Source: Bog-113 sp963752695
GTDB lineage: Bacteria > Acidobacteriota > Terriglobia > Bryobacterales > Bryobacteraceae
Reading direction: 5' to 3'
NCBI GenBank assembly: GCA_963752695.1
Contig: CAVVZB010000001.1
Location: 1-64,000, forward strand
DNA length: 64,000 bases
In this document: piece by piece, positions 25,086 to 34,088 of the stretch
Layout of the letters: the number at the start of each line of letters is the position of its first letter
Position numbering within the stretch: the first letter of the stretch is position 1
Notes under the pieces: generated by a model
The model's input: only the letters and a program-made list of their open reading frames with translations
What the model was told of the DNA's origin: nothing
The model's database searches: none
Made by a program: the position numbers and the translations under genes

Positions 25086-25787
25086 CTAGCCTTTTTCCCG
25101 AGCTTGCGCTTCATACCCGTGACGCACATCTACGCCTTTGACCAGGAAGATCACTTCCTCGGCAATGTTGGTGGCGTGGTCGGAGATGCGCTCCAGGCTT
25201 CGAGCATTGAACATCAAGTTTAAGGCGCGCGGGATCACCTCGGTATCGCGCTGCATGCATCCGATCAGCTGATCGCCAATCTTGGTCCGCAGACGGTCCA
25301 CTGAATCATCGGAGGCCATGATGTTTCGCGCCAATTCCTCATCCTGCTTGACAAAGGAATCGAGAACGCTCAGCACCATGTGCTCGACGATGGAGGCGAG
25401 TTCCTGGATGTCGGCGTACGACACGCCTTCGACGCGCGGCAAATGCATGGTGGCCAATGAGCGCTCGGTAATGTTAGCGGCCAGGTCACCCATGCGTTCC
25501 AGTTCTGTGTTGATCTTGATGGCCACCACGATCAGGCGCATATCGCGCGCCACCGGTTGTTGAGTAGCAATCAAACGCGTGGCGAAGTCATCGATCTGAA
25601 TCTCCATCTGGTCGAGACGCGATTCATCGCGTAACACCTGGTGGGCGAGATCTTCGCTACGCTCGGTGAGCGCCAGAATGCTGCGATGCACGGATGAAGC
25701 AACCAAGCCGCCCATCTCGAGCAATTGGTTCTTGAGCTCGTCCAGCTCGGCATCGAAGTGCCGAAGGACGGGTTGGTCGGTCGTCAT
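25086..25787 (-). CDS. phoU: Phosphate transport regulator PhoU
   Basis: PhoU is a metal-binding helical protein that links PstSCAB status to the PhoR kinase and restrains phosphate uptake. The 233 residues form two similar three-helix units with the metal motifs EDLAHQVLRDESRLDQMEIQ and ELERMGDLAANITERSL, and in the second unit SLERISDHATNIAEEV. It is the last gene of the pst operon, 12 bp after pstB. Confidence 0.96.
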   Translation of the reverse strand: MTTDQPVLRHFDAELDELKNQLLEMGGLVASSVHRSILALTERSEDLAHQVLRDESRLDQMEIQIDDFATRLIATQQPVARDMRLIVVAIKINTELERMGDLAANITERSLATMHLPRVEGVSYADIQELASIVEHMVLSVLDSFVKQDEELARNIMASDDSVDRLRTKIGDQLIGCMQRDTEVIPRALNLMFNARSLERISDHATNIAEEVIFLVKGVDVRHGYEAQAREKG

Positions 25788-25799
25788 AAAAGTTCTGTT

Positions 25800-26621
25800 C
25801 TACCCGAAGCGGCCAGTGATGTAGTCTTCGGTTTCTTTCTTGGCGGGGTTCTTAAAGATAGTGTCCGTGTTGTCGAACTCGATTAACTTGCCGAGCAGGA
25901 AAAAGCCGGTACGGTTGGCCACGCGCGCGGCCTGCTGCATGTTATGGGTCACGATGACGATCGTGGTTTGGTTCTTGATGGAAAAGATCAGCTCCTCGAT
26001 CTTGGCGGTGGCAATCGGATCCAGGGCGGAACAAGGTTCGTCCATCAATAAGACTTCGGGTTCCACGGCCATTGCGCGGGCGATGCAGAGCCGCTGCTGC
26101 TGTCCACCCGAAATCGCATAAGCCGACTTATTTAACTTATCCTTGACTTCATCCCACAGGGCGGCCCGCCGGAGCGCCTTCTCCACCAGATCGTCCATTT
26201 TGCCCTTCATGCCATTGATGCGCGGGCCATAGGCAATATTGTCGTAAATGGACTTAGGAAAAGGATTGGGCCGCTGGAATACCATGCCGACGTTGCGGCG
26301 AAGCGCGGTAACATCCACGTCGAAGATACTCTTGTTATCGAGGAGTATCTCGCCTTCGACGCGAGTGTTCTTGATTGTCTCGTTAATCCGGTTGAGGGTA
26401 CGAAGGAAGGTACTCTTGCCGCAGCCCGATGGGCCGATGAGAGCAGTTACCGCGTTCTTTTCAACCGTCAGGGAAATGCCATGCAGCGCCTGGAATGCAC
26501 CGTAAAAGAAGTTTAGATTACGCGCTTCAATCTTAGCTGGACTGTTCCCTGGCTGGTTGGGCCCCATGGACCGAGCGGGCGCTTGTTGTAATGTCATTCT
26601 GGATTCAGAGGCACCGGCCAT
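25800..26621 (-). CDS. pstB: Phosphate ABC transporter ATP-binding protein
   Basis: PstB powers high-affinity phosphate uptake. The 273 residues include a 30-residue N-terminal extension, then Walker A LIGPSGCGKSTFLRTLNR, Q-loop MVFQRPNPFPKSIYDNIAYG, signature AISGGQQQRLCIARA, Walker B VLLMDEPCSALDP and the H-loop VTHNMQQAAR. The FQRPNPFPKSIYDN segment is diagnostic of PstB. It follows pstA by 7 bp. Confidence 0.97.
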   Translation of the reverse strand: MAGASESRMTLQQAPARSMGPNQPGNSPAKIEARNLNFFYGAFQALHGISLTVEKNAVTALIGPSGCGKSTFLRTLNRINETIKNTRVEGEILLDNKSIFDVDVTALRRNVGMVFQRPNPFPKSIYDNIAYGPRINGMKGKMDDLVEKALRRAALWDEVKDKLNKSAYAISGGQQQRLCIARAMAVEPEVLLMDEPCSALDPIATAKIEELIFSIKNQTTIVIVTHNMQQAARVANRTGFFLLGKLIEFDNTDTIFKNPAKKETEDYITGRFG

Positions 26622-26628
26622 TTCCTTA

Positions 26629-27477
26629 TTATCCTTTTTGAGCGGAAATACCGCGGGAAAGAATCGCGCGCGCCGCTATGTTACTTAGAAGAACCAATGT
26701 GAGAAGTACCAGTCCCGCTGCCCAAGCCTGCCGATGCCAGTCCTCGTAGGGTGAAATCGCATAGTTATAAATCATCACCGGCAGCGAGGATGTAGGCTCA
26801 TTGAAACCGTGATTCCAGAACTGGTTGCCGAACGCCGTGAAGATCAGCGGCGCCGTTTCCCCCGCGATGCGGGCCACGCCAAGGATGACACCGGTCAGAA
26901 TGCCGCTTAGAGAAGCCGGTACTACGACAGTGATAATGGTCCGCCACTTACCCGCGCCCAGGGACAATGCACCTTCACGCAGGCTTACAGGCACGCTTTG
27001 CAGAAACTGTTCTGTATTGCGCACTATAACGGGAATTAGCATAATTGCTAGCGCAACCGATCCAGCCCACGTGGAGAACTTCTTCAAGGGCACCACGATG
27101 ACGGCAAAAGCAAAGATTCCCACGACAATCGACGGAACGCCGTTCAACAAGTCGGCAAGATAGCGAATGATGAACGGGAAGGTCGAGCCGCCGAACTCCG
27201 AAAGGTAGATACCGGCCATAACTCCGATCGGCACCCCGATGATCGAAGCGAGTAACACCAGCTCGAAACTCCCTAGGATGGCATTTGCCATCCCGCCGCC
27301 CGTTTCTCCAGGCGATTTCGGAAGCTGCGTGAAGAAGGCCCAATTCAAAGACTTGCCGCCATTCCAGATCAGGTAGCCCAAAATCAGGAAGAGTGTCGCC
27401 ACCGTGAGGAAGGTACACACGGCCGTTAACGACAACATGAACTTGTTGACGAAGTTGCGCCAAGTAAGCCGCTGCAT
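26629..27477 (-). CDS. pstA: Phosphate ABC transporter permease PstA
   Basis: PstA is one half of the phosphate channel in the inner membrane. The 282 residues contain about six spans and the permease loop PVSLREGALSLGAGKWRT. TAPLIFTAFGNQFWNHGF near the C-terminus is typical of PstA. The start is one base after the pstC stop, so the permeases are made together. Confidence 0.95.
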   Translation of the reverse strand: MQRLTWRNFVNKFMLSLTAVCTFLTVATLFLILGYLIWNGGKSLNWAFFTQLPKSPGETGGGMANAILGSFELVLLASIIGVPIGVMAGIYLSEFGGSTFPFIIRYLADLLNGVPSIVVGIFAFAVIVVPLKKFSTWAGSVALAIMLIPVIVRNTEQFLQSVPVSLREGALSLGAGKWRTIITVVVPASLSGILTGVILGVARIAGETAPLIFTAFGNQFWNHGFNEPTSSLPVMIYNYAISPYEDWHRQAWAAGLVLLTLVLLSNIAARAILSRGISAQKG

Positions 27478-27478
27478 T

Positions 27479-28450
27479 CTACGCCGATCCTTTCCGGCTC
27501 GTGGCGAGGATCAGCAGACGCGCAGCACCGTTAATAACGATGGTAAGCAGGAATAAGACTAGTCCTAAGTAGACCAGCGATTCGCGGAAGATATCACTGC
27601 TGGCCTCGGCAAACTCGTTTGCGATCACCGAAGCAATTGTATATCCCGCCGAAAACAAAGAGAGGCTGATCTTCGGAGAGTTCCCAATCACCATGGTCAC
27701 GGCCATCGTTTCGCCCAGCGCGCGCGCCAGGCCAAGGAAGATAGAACCGAGGATTCCCAGTCGCGCGAAAGGAACAACGGCATGCCAGGTAGCCTCCCAG
27801 CGCGTTGCTCCCAGCGCCAGTGACGCTTCCCGCTGGTCGATCGGCACGTCCAAAAGGGCTTCACGCGACACCGAGATGATGAATGGGAAAGTCATGATAG
27901 CGAGCGTGCAGCCGGCCGCCAAATAATCGAAGCCGTAGATTGTCCCGCTGAACATCGGCAGGAATCCGAATGCGCGGCGCAGGGAGGGTTCCACGAAATC
28001 CCGCAGTAGCGGAACCAGTGTAAAGATCGCCAGGAGGCCGTAAATCACACTAGGAACCGCCGCCAATAACTCAACCAGAAACGTCAGTCCGCTGGAGACT
28101 CTGGGTGACGCTAACTCGGAAAGGAATATGGCAGCCCCAACACCTAGGGGCACCGAAATGATCAAAGCCACCGCTGACGTCAGCAGCGTCCCGTAGATAA
28201 ATGGGAGCGCCCCATATATGTTCTTGGCATGGTCCCATGCCTGCGATGAGAAGAATCCGAGGCCGAACGCATTTCGCGCGAGAGCGGACTCTCTCCAAAG
28301 CACCCAAACCAGAAGCACCGCGATCAGCAAAACGACCGACGCGAAAAGGAGGGTAATCAGATGGGCAATCTGATCGCCCCCACGAAGCCGCGATCGGAAC
28401 GAAGAGCGTGTTCCTGGTGCGAGCGTTGGGACCAAGGTAGAACCGGCCAT
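27479..28450 (-). CDS. pstC: Phosphate ABC transporter permease PstC
   Basis: PstC is the other channel half. The 323 residues have six to seven spans, the EAA-like loop LDVPIDQREASLALGATRW, and the PstC-type segment RALGETMAVTMVIGNSPKI. It begins 2 bp after the pstS stop. Order and spacing make an uninterrupted pstSCAB-phoU transcript certain in practice. Confidence 0.96.
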   Translation of the reverse strand: MAGSTLVPTLAPGTRSSFRSRLRGGDQIAHLITLLFASVVLLIAVLLVWVLWRESALARNAFGLGFFSSQAWDHAKNIYGALPFIYGTLLTSAVALIISVPLGVGAAIFLSELASPRVSSGLTFLVELLAAVPSVIYGLLAIFTLVPLLRDFVEPSLRRAFGFLPMFSGTIYGFDYLAAGCTLAIMTFPFIISVSREALLDVPIDQREASLALGATRWEATWHAVVPFARLGILGSIFLGLARALGETMAVTMVIGNSPKISLSLFSAGYTIASVIANEFAEASSDIFRESLVYLGLVLFLLTIVINGAARLLILATSRKGSA

Positions 28451-28452
28451 AC

Positions 28453-29466
28453 TTACTTAATAGAAGCGATCTGTTTTTCTTCCTGCGCTACAACCGAGGG
28501 CGGCAGCTTGGCATAGCCAAGACTCTCATTATAGGTCTGGCCTTTGGTGAGCATCCAGTGAAGGAGATCGACGATGGCAGTGCGCTTGGAAGCGTCCGAA
28601 ACCTGACTCGGAACCAGCAGCCACGTGAATGTCGAGATCGGATAAGCCGCGGCGCCCTGGGCGTTCGTGATCGATACACGGAAGTCGGCGGGCATCGATT
28701 TCGCCGCTCCAGCTGCAGCCGCCGTAACACTCGCCAGGTCCGCTTTTACAAACTTACCAGAAGCATTCTTGACCGAACCATATCCCATTTTGTTCTGGAT
28801 CGCGTAGATTAATTCCACGTAGCCGATTGAGTTTGGAGTCTGTTTGACCAATCCGGCAACCCCTTCATTGCCTTTCTGAGCCAAGCCAAGCGGCCAGTTC
28901 ACCGACGTATCGGCACCGACTTTGCTTTTCCACTCCGGGCTGACTTTCGAAAGGTAGTCGGTGAACACAAAGCTCGTGCCGCTTCCGTCCGACCGGTGCA
29001 CGACAACGATGTCGGCATCTGGAAGCTTCACTCCCGGATTGGCACTCTTCAGTGCCGGGTCATCCCACTTCTTGATGTTGCCTAGGAATATCCCAGCCAG
29101 CGCTTCGCCAGAGAAATTCAAGTCTTTGTTAAGTCCAGCGAGGTTGTAGGTCGGAACCACGGCGCCCAATACGGTCGGGAAGTGCAGCGGCTTCACCTTC
29201 ATCTTGGCCGCTTGCTCGTCGCTCAACGGCTTATCCGAAGCCCCAAAATCGACAGTTCCCTTCTCCAGCATGCTAATGCCGCCACCGGAACCGATGGACT
29301 GGTAGTTGATCTCGACCCCTTTGACGTTCTTGAACTCGCTGAACCACTTCGAATAGATCGGGTACGGGAAGGTGGCTCCTGCCGCGGCAATGCGCGTTTG
29401 CGCGTAAACCGTATGACCGGAGAATCCGGCGAGCAGCGTAAGTCCTATCAGAGCTAGGGATTTCAT
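28453..29466 (-). CDS. pstS: Periplasmic phosphate-binding protein PstS
   Basis: PstS captures phosphate in the periplasm. The 337 residues begin with a signal peptide ending at VYAQ. The mature protein has the phosphate-site motifs AAGATFPYPIYSKWF, IGSGGGISMLEKGTVDFGAS and VVHRSDGSGTSFVFTDYL. It has no lipobox, so it is soluble. First gene of the operon; direct GTAAC repeats lie just upstream. No phoB/phoR genes are in the window. Confidence 0.96.
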   Translation of the reverse strand: MKSLALIGLTLLAGFSGHTVYAQTRIAAAGATFPYPIYSKWFSEFKNVKGVEINYQSIGSGGGISMLEKGTVDFGASDKPLSDEQAAKMKVKPLHFPTVLGAVVPTYNLAGLNKDLNFSGEALAGIFLGNIKKWDDPALKSANPGVKLPDADIVVVHRSDGSGTSFVFTDYLSKVSPEWKSKVGADTSVNWPLGLAQKGNEGVAGLVKQTPNSIGYVELIYAIQNKMGYGSVKNASGKFVKADLASVTAAAAGAAKSMPADFRVSITNAQGAAAYPISTFTWLLVPSQVSDASKRTAIVDLLHWMLTKGQTYNESLGYAKLPPSVVAQEEKQIASIK

Positions 29467-29490
29467 CGTTAATTGTTTTCCTCTCTCAGC

Positions 29491-29519
29491 CTTACATTTG
29501 AAAGTTACAGATTGGTTAC
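29491..29519 (-). promoter_or_regulatory. Possible Pho-box-like direct repeats upstream of pstS
   Basis: On the minus strand GTAAC occurs at 29519-29515 and 29508-29504, exactly 11 bases apart, with a third GTAAG at 29495-29491, 13 bases further. Pho boxes bound by PhoB/PhoP are direct repeats with an 11-base period upstream of pst operons. The match to the E. coli consensus is weak, so this is a positional and spacing argument. Confidence 0.35.
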
Positions 29520-29549
29520 GAGCGCTTTAAGCCAGCATGAAACAAACTT

Positions 29550-30719
29550 CTAGAGCCGGAAACGCCCGTCCTTTCCAATAGACAAGCGCTTACCTCGCCA
29601 TTCCAGATCGGAACCCCAGAAGCCCGCAATCCAAACAGCGAAAGCCGCAAGGTCCTGAACGGGCACCAGGTACCAGTAATCGCGAGTGAGCGGGTCGCGC
29701 AGGACGTCTTGCGAAGTGGCCCTCGCCACCCACGCGCGTAACAGAATAGCTGGGCCCGCCATAATCCAACCCTGCGGAAACACTGCGAGAAAAAAGCAGA
29801 GCAGCGGCACCGGATTGGTGAAGACTTGCCCTAGGTAGCCCCATGGCCGGGACCGGCGCGTGCTTCGGGCCCATCGCAAACGGTGTTTGAAGTTCGTGTC
29901 GAAGTCCTGGTTGCCGAGCCGGTGCTCGACAATAAATCGCGAGAGGACAACTTTCCCGCCATGCTTGGCGACGCGATTTCCTAGAACGAAGTCTTCGGCC
30001 AGGAAATCTCTAAGTGTGTCGAATCCGCCGACCTTCTCCAAAGTTTCGCGACGGATCGCGAGCGTGGGACCGAGCGCGAAGTCCATTCCTCCCAACAGGC
30101 GAGCCACCAGAACTTGGCCCAGAAACTCCGTGTTCAATCCGATCGCTTCCGACGCGCTCCAGATCGACAGGCCGGCGCTTGCTCGATACGGGCACGTCAC
30201 CAGAGACACACCGGGTTGCTCCATCTCCGCCGCTACTACCCGCAGTAAATCCGTTCCCACGCGCACGTCGCTATCGGCCATGAGCAGGATCTGATAGCGG
30301 GCTTCGGCCAGCATCGCCGCCAGACTGTGAACTTTCCGATTGGGAGTCGGCGACTCGCCACTGACTACAAGACGAGAATGCGTCTTGGGGTACAGGGCCA
30401 TTACTTCGCGCGCCACAAACACGGCCGGATCATCGGCGCGCTCTACCGCGAACAACACCTCGTATTCGGGATAGTCCTGCTCGAAAAAACTGCAAAGGCT
30501 CTCCCGCAGCCCATCCTCGGCGCCTGCCAAGGGTTTCATTACTGTTATAAAGGGCATGGATGGAGATGGCTCGGCGCGCTGCCGCAAGTACCCCCGGACT
30601 GCCCGGATCACGAGTACGCAATAGACGAGCGAGCCTGCTAACAGCGCTCCGGAGAGAACGGTCAGCGCCAAGCGAACCGGACCCAACGCCGCAAAGATAA
30701 AACTGAAAACCGGCGTCAT
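29550..30719 (-). CDS. Membrane glycosyltransferase, ceramide-glucosyltransferase/HpnI-like (GT21 type)
   Basis: The 389 residues start with a membrane anchor. A GT2/GT21 catalytic domain follows with MPFITVMKPLAGAEDGLRE, the nucleotide-sugar Asp motif LLMADSDVRVG, FLAEDFVLGNRVA, and the processive-type HRLRWARSTR. Two more membrane spans close the protein. Relatives include hopanoid-linked HpnI, which attaches N-acetylglucosamine to bacteriohopanetetrol, and ceramide glucosyltransferase. I favour a hopanoid or other lipid acceptor, but no hpn genes are adjacent. The ATG at 30719 overlaps the divergent selB ATG in a CATG; a GTG at 30740 is an alternative start. Confidence 0.8.
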   Translation of the reverse strand: MTPVFSFIFAALGPVRLALTVLSGALLAGSLVYCVLVIRAVRGYLRQRAEPSPSMPFITVMKPLAGAEDGLRESLCSFFEQDYPEYEVLFAVERADDPAVFVAREVMALYPKTHSRLVVSGESPTPNRKVHSLAAMLAEARYQILLMADSDVRVGTDLLRVVAAEMEQPGVSLVTCPYRASAGLSIWSASEAIGLNTEFLGQVLVARLLGGMDFALGPTLAIRRETLEKVGGFDTLRDFLAEDFVLGNRVAKHGGKVVLSRFIVEHRLGNQDFDTNFKHRLRWARSTRRSRPWGYLGQVFTNPVPLLCFFLAVFPQGWIMAGPAILLRAWVARATSQDVLRDPLTRDYWYLVPVQDLAAFAVWIAGFWGSDLEWRGKRLSIGKDGRFRL

Positions 30720-32583
30720 GAAGAACATTATCGTAGGCACCGCGGGTCACATCGACCATGGGAAAACCGCGCTGGTCCAGGCGCTTACCGGCATCAACGC
30801 AGACCGCCTGGCCGAAGAACAACGGCGCGGCATCACAATCGACCTCGGCTTCGCCCACCTCCAATTAACCCCGGAAATCCGTCTCGGCTTTGTGGATGTT
30901 CCAGGTCATGAACGCTTCGTTCGGAACATGCTCGCCGGTGTTGGCGGAATCGATCTGGTGTTACTCGTGGTGGCCGCGGATCATTCCATCCAGCCGCAGA
31001 CCCGGGAACATTTCGATATCTGCCGCATGCTCGGGATCTGTTACGGAATGGTCGTGCTGACGAAGACGGATCTAGTTGATGCCGACCTTTTAGAGCTGGT
31101 GCAGCTGGAGGTAGAGGAGTTCGTGGCCGGTTCCTTTTTACAGGGCGCGCCGATCCTTCCGGTTAGTTCGCGCACTGGCGCGGGGATTCCAGAACTCCGC
31201 TCGGCTTTGCAGAAGGCCGCTGGTCAAGTCACGTCACGCAATCGCAGCGGTCCGGCGCGGCTGCCCGTGGATCGCTCGTTCACGATGCGCGGTTTTGGAA
31301 CCGTCGCTACCGGCACGCTCCTCTCGGGGACCATCGCGCGGGAGCAAACCCTCGAGTTGCTGCCGCCCCAACGCCAGCTTCGCGTGCGGGGACTACAAGC
31401 TTACGGAAGGCCCGCCAGTCAGGTCGAAGCCGGTACGCGCGCGGCCATCAACCTGGCCGACATCCAGCCCAGCGCCCTGCAACGCGGAATGGTGCTTGCG
31501 GAAGAGGGCCGGTTCGAAGCGGCGACGCTGGTGGATTGCTCGGTGGAACTGCTTGCGTCCGCGCGCCGGTTGAAGAATCGCTCGCCCGTGCACTTCCATG
31601 CCGGTGCTAGCCAGATCGAGGCGCGGCTACGGCTGTTTGGACGGGAGTTCCTGGACCCGGGCCAACGCGCGTTCGCCCGGCTACACCTTCGCGAACCGGC
31701 TGTCTTAGCTCCCGGGGACCGCTTTATCGTCCGCCAATTTTCTCCGGTGACCACGATTGGCGGCGGCATGATCATCGATACGCGTCCCCCGCGAGAACGG
31801 CGGATTGCGAAGATTGACTCTCGTCTGCAAATCCTATCCGGCCAAGACGAGACGGCCAAGGCCGCGCTGCTGATCGAAGAAAGCGGAGCGGGAATGCGGG
31901 ACGAGGACTTGGGACGGCGTCTGGCCATCTACCCCGCCGAAGCACTCGCCCTTGCGCGAAAAGCAAAGGCTATCGTTATTGAGCCGGGCAATTGGGTTGT
32001 CCATCGCCCGTGGCTAGAAGCTCAGCGTGCGCGCCTCTCGCAAGCCATACGGGATCGTCATCAACAAGCCCCGCTGGCTAGCGGTATTACCCGGCATGAC
32101 CTGAAAGCGCAATTGCTTCCGGATGCTCCAGTGGCAATGTTCGACCACGCTCTTGCCGGCATGCCGGAGTTTGTCTGTGAGGGTGAGAATGTCCGCCATC
32201 GGACCCACCAGGTGAGCCTCAGCGCGGACGAGCAGAGTGCGCGCGCCACCATCGCCGCCGCCTTCGAGTTAGCTGGCCTCGCGGTACCCGCAGTCTCTGA
32301 AGTTTTGGCCGCATCCGGCATGGACGCCAAGCGGAGTCAGACGTTACTGCACATGCTCATTAAAGAAAAGGTTCTGATTCGCGTGACCGGCGAACTCGTC
32401 TTTCATCACGCGGCTATTGCCACACTGAAAGCAAAGCTGAACGCCCACAAGCCGGAACCGTTTACTGTCTCAACTTTCAAAGACTGGACCGGGATTTCCC
32501 GTAAATATGCGGTCCCTTTGCTCGAGTTCCTGGATCGCGAACACGTTACGGTACGACGCGGCGACCAGCGAGTGATCTTATAA
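30718..32583 (+). CDS. selB: Selenocysteine-specific elongation factor SelB
   Basis: SelB delivers selenocysteyl-tRNA to UGA codons marked by a SECIS hairpin. The 621 residues contain the GTPase domain (GTAGHIDHGKTALVQAL, FVDVPGHERFVRNML, VLTKTDLVD), beta-barrel domains II and III, and about four winged-helix repeats at the C-terminus, ending GDQRVIL, that bind SECIS RNA. Length matches E. coli SelB. The start is the ATG at 30718. selA, selD and tRNA-Sec are not in this window, so they must lie elsewhere if the pathway works. It is followed by tRNA-Glu on the other strand. Confidence 0.96.
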   Translation: MKNIIVGTAGHIDHGKTALVQALTGINADRLAEEQRRGITIDLGFAHLQLTPEIRLGFVDVPGHERFVRNMLAGVGGIDLVLLVVAADHSIQPQTREHFDICRMLGICYGMVVLTKTDLVDADLLELVQLEVEEFVAGSFLQGAPILPVSSRTGAGIPELRSALQKAAGQVTSRNRSGPARLPVDRSFTMRGFGTVATGTLLSGTIAREQTLELLPPQRQLRVRGLQAYGRPASQVEAGTRAAINLADIQPSALQRGMVLAEEGRFEAATLVDCSVELLASARRLKNRSPVHFHAGASQIEARLRLFGREFLDPGQRAFARLHLREPAVLAPGDRFIVRQFSPVTTIGGGMIIDTRPPRERRIAKIDSRLQILSGQDETAKAALLIEESGAGMRDEDLGRRLAIYPAEALALARKAKAIVIEPGNWVVHRPWLEAQRARLSQAIRDRHQQAPLASGITRHDLKAQLLPDAPVAMFDHALAGMPEFVCEGENVRHRTHQVSLSADEQSARATIAAAFELAGLAVPAVSEVLAASGMDAKRSQTLLHMLIKEKVLIRVTGELVFHHAAIATLKAKLNAHKPEPFTVSTFKDWTGISRKYAVPLLEFLDREHVTVRRGDQRVIL

Positions 32584-32586
32584 ATC

Positions 32587-32661
32587 TGGTAGCGCTAAGG
32601 GGATTCGAACCCCTATTTAAGCCTTGAGAGGGCTTCGTCCTAACCCTTAGACGATAGCGCC
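32587..32661 (-). tRNA. tRNA-Glu(CUC)
   Basis: The minus strand folds into a complete cloverleaf. The acceptor is GGCGCTA paired with TAGCGCT (one G-U), the D-arm contains TCTAAGGGTTAGGAC, the anticodon arm is AAGCC-CTCTCAA-GGCTT with anticodon CTC, the T-arm is GGGGTTCGAATCCCC, and the 3' CCA is encoded. The 3' end lies 4 bp past the selB stop on the opposite strand. Confidence 0.96.
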
Positions 32662-32665
32662 GCAT

Positions 32666-32687
32666 CCGTCAGTTTAGCATCTGACGG
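32666..32687 (-). terminator. Hairpin between the sigma-factor gene and tRNA-Glu
   Basis: A perfect 7-bp stem CCGTCAG / CTGACGG with an 8-base loop lies 10 bp after the sigma-factor stop and 4 bp before the tRNA 5' end. There is no U-tract, so it is a weak or factor-assisted terminator, or a processing barrier for the tRNA. Confidence 0.4.
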
Positions 32688-32697
32688 GGTTGCCCTA

Positions 32698-33318
32698 TTA
32701 CGCCAGACAACTTCCGCTACCGGTGTGACCGTTGATCTTTTCCAACCGATGCCGCAGCTCGATGCGCGCTCGCAACAGGCGGCTTTTCGCGGCCGCGATG
32801 GAAATACCTAAACGGTCAGCCACCTCTGCCATGGGAAGTTCATTCACGTCCCGCAAGAGGAACACACTGCGCAGCAGCGGCGGAATGCGCCGGATTTCCT
32901 GTTTCAACAACGCTCCCAGCTCTTTCGTGCCGAGTTGATCTTCCGGCGAATCTCCCCGATCCACCAGTTCCAGCGTTCCCCGTTCCTCGCCGATCAACGT
33001 GTCGTCCAGGTAAAGGAAATTGGCCCGCCGTACCTGCCGCAGCCGCATCAGACACTGATTGACCACGATACGCGTCATCCATGTGGAGAATTTCGCGTCC
33101 TGTTGAAACTGCCCGATGTGCTGATACGCCTTCCAGTACGCGTTCTGCACCTCGTCTTCCGCTTCCTGCCAGTCGCGCAGGATCGATACCGCCAGCTTGA
33201 ATGACGACGAATAGTTGCGCCTGGTCAGCTCGGAAAAAGCCGCCTGATCGCCCTGCTGCGCACAGCGTACCAGCTCGTCATCTGGTACCTGCGTTACCTC
33301 GGATGAATACTTTTGCAT
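32698..33318 (-). CDS. ECF-type RNA polymerase sigma factor
   Basis: The 206 residues contain sigma region 2 (ILRDWQEAEDEVQNAYWKAY and KFSTWMTRIVVNQCLMRLR) and region 4 (LRSVFLLRDVNELPMAEVAD with the helix-turn-helix LGISIAAAKSRLLRARIEL). It resembles the RpoE/SigW-like group. ATG 33318 gives MQKYSSEV, ahead of the conserved region; 33333 is an alternative. No anti-sigma gene is adjacent, so control may differ from the usual membrane anti-sigma model. It is divergent from an XRE-cupin regulator. Confidence 0.93.
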   Translation of the reverse strand: MQKYSSEVTQVPDDELVRCAQQGDQAAFSELTRRNYSSSFKLAVSILRDWQEAEDEVQNAYWKAYQHIGQFQQDAKFSTWMTRIVVNQCLMRLRQVRRANFLYLDDTLIGEERGTLELVDRGDSPEDQLGTKELGALLKQEIRRIPPLLRSVFLLRDVNELPMAEVADRLGISIAAAKSRLLRARIELRHRLEKINGHTGSGSCLA

Positions 33319-33464
33319 CGCTCGTCTCGACACACCGTCCTAAAGATGTGCACCTTGAGGATAGCCCCAAAATCACCCCCGAATTGACCGACGCTAAAAA
33401 GAGTTTTAGCCCAGGTTCAAATACGGCATCGGGTTTAACTGGTGCTAACATCAGTTTCAGCGAC

Positions 33465-34067
33465 ATGGAAAAGGGGGAAGAAACCATACAGCGGATGCTT
33501 TCTTCTTATGACCTAGCAAAGAAGCTTCGTCAGCTCCGGTTAAAGAAGAAAATCGCGCTTGTCGATTTGGGAAAACATACCGGACTTTCAGCCTCCATGC
33601 TTTCACAATTGGAGACCGGCAAGATGGTTCCCACGCTTCCCACCCTGGCCCGGATCGCCATGGTGTTCGACGTAGGCCTAGATCATTTCTTCGACGACCG
33701 CCGCCGCCGAAAGCTGTTCACGATTGTCCGCGCCGAGGACCGGCTTCGCTTTCCCGACCGCGCCGACTCGCCGCGCCCCTCTTACTTTTTTGAGTGCCTC
33801 GCGTTTTCCGCCCAAGGCAAATGGCTGCAAGCGTATTTGGCGGAATTTCCGCGCCGAGAATCCTCTGAGGTCCACGACCATTTCCACGAGGGTTCCGAGC
33901 TGATTTTTATCCTCGAAGGCCAAGTTGCCGTCCGCTATCAGGAAGAAGACCACCTTTTGCGCGAGGGTGATAGCGTTTATTTCGATTCCTCCGAGCCTCA
34001 CAGTTATCGCGGCGTCGCGAAAACCGGCGGCAAAGCAATCGTGATCACCGTCCCCATGCGCCAGTGA
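33465..34067 (+). CDS. XRE-family regulator with C-terminal cupin domain
   Basis: From the ATG at 33465 the 200-residue protein has a lambda-repressor HTH at 20-75 (LGKHTGLSASMLSQLETGKM) and a cupin_2 barrel at 110-195 (SSEVHDHFHEGSELIFILEG and GDSVYFDSSEPHSYRG). Family members such as SutR or PuuR sense a small metabolite in the cupin and repress nearby genes. An upstream ATG at 33303 would add 54 unstructured residues and overlap the sigma gene, so I chose the internal start with moderate certainty. A TPR gene follows 21 bp later. Confidence 0.85.
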   Translation: MEKGEETIQRMLSSYDLAKKLRQLRLKKKIALVDLGKHTGLSASMLSQLETGKMVPTLPTLARIAMVFDVGLDHFFDDRRRRKLFTIVRAEDRLRFPDRADSPRPSYFFECLAFSAQGKWLQAYLAEFPRRESSEVHDHFHEGSELIFILEGQVAVRYQEEDHLLREGDSVYFDSSEPHSYRGVAKTGGKAIVITVPMRQ

Positions 34068-34088
34068 CGCTGCCATACTGAAGGCGAA

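Noticed and set aside
32587..32661. tRNA beside selB as tRNA-Sec
   Set aside because: Its anticodon is CTC, it lacks the long variable arm, and it fits tRNA-Glu.
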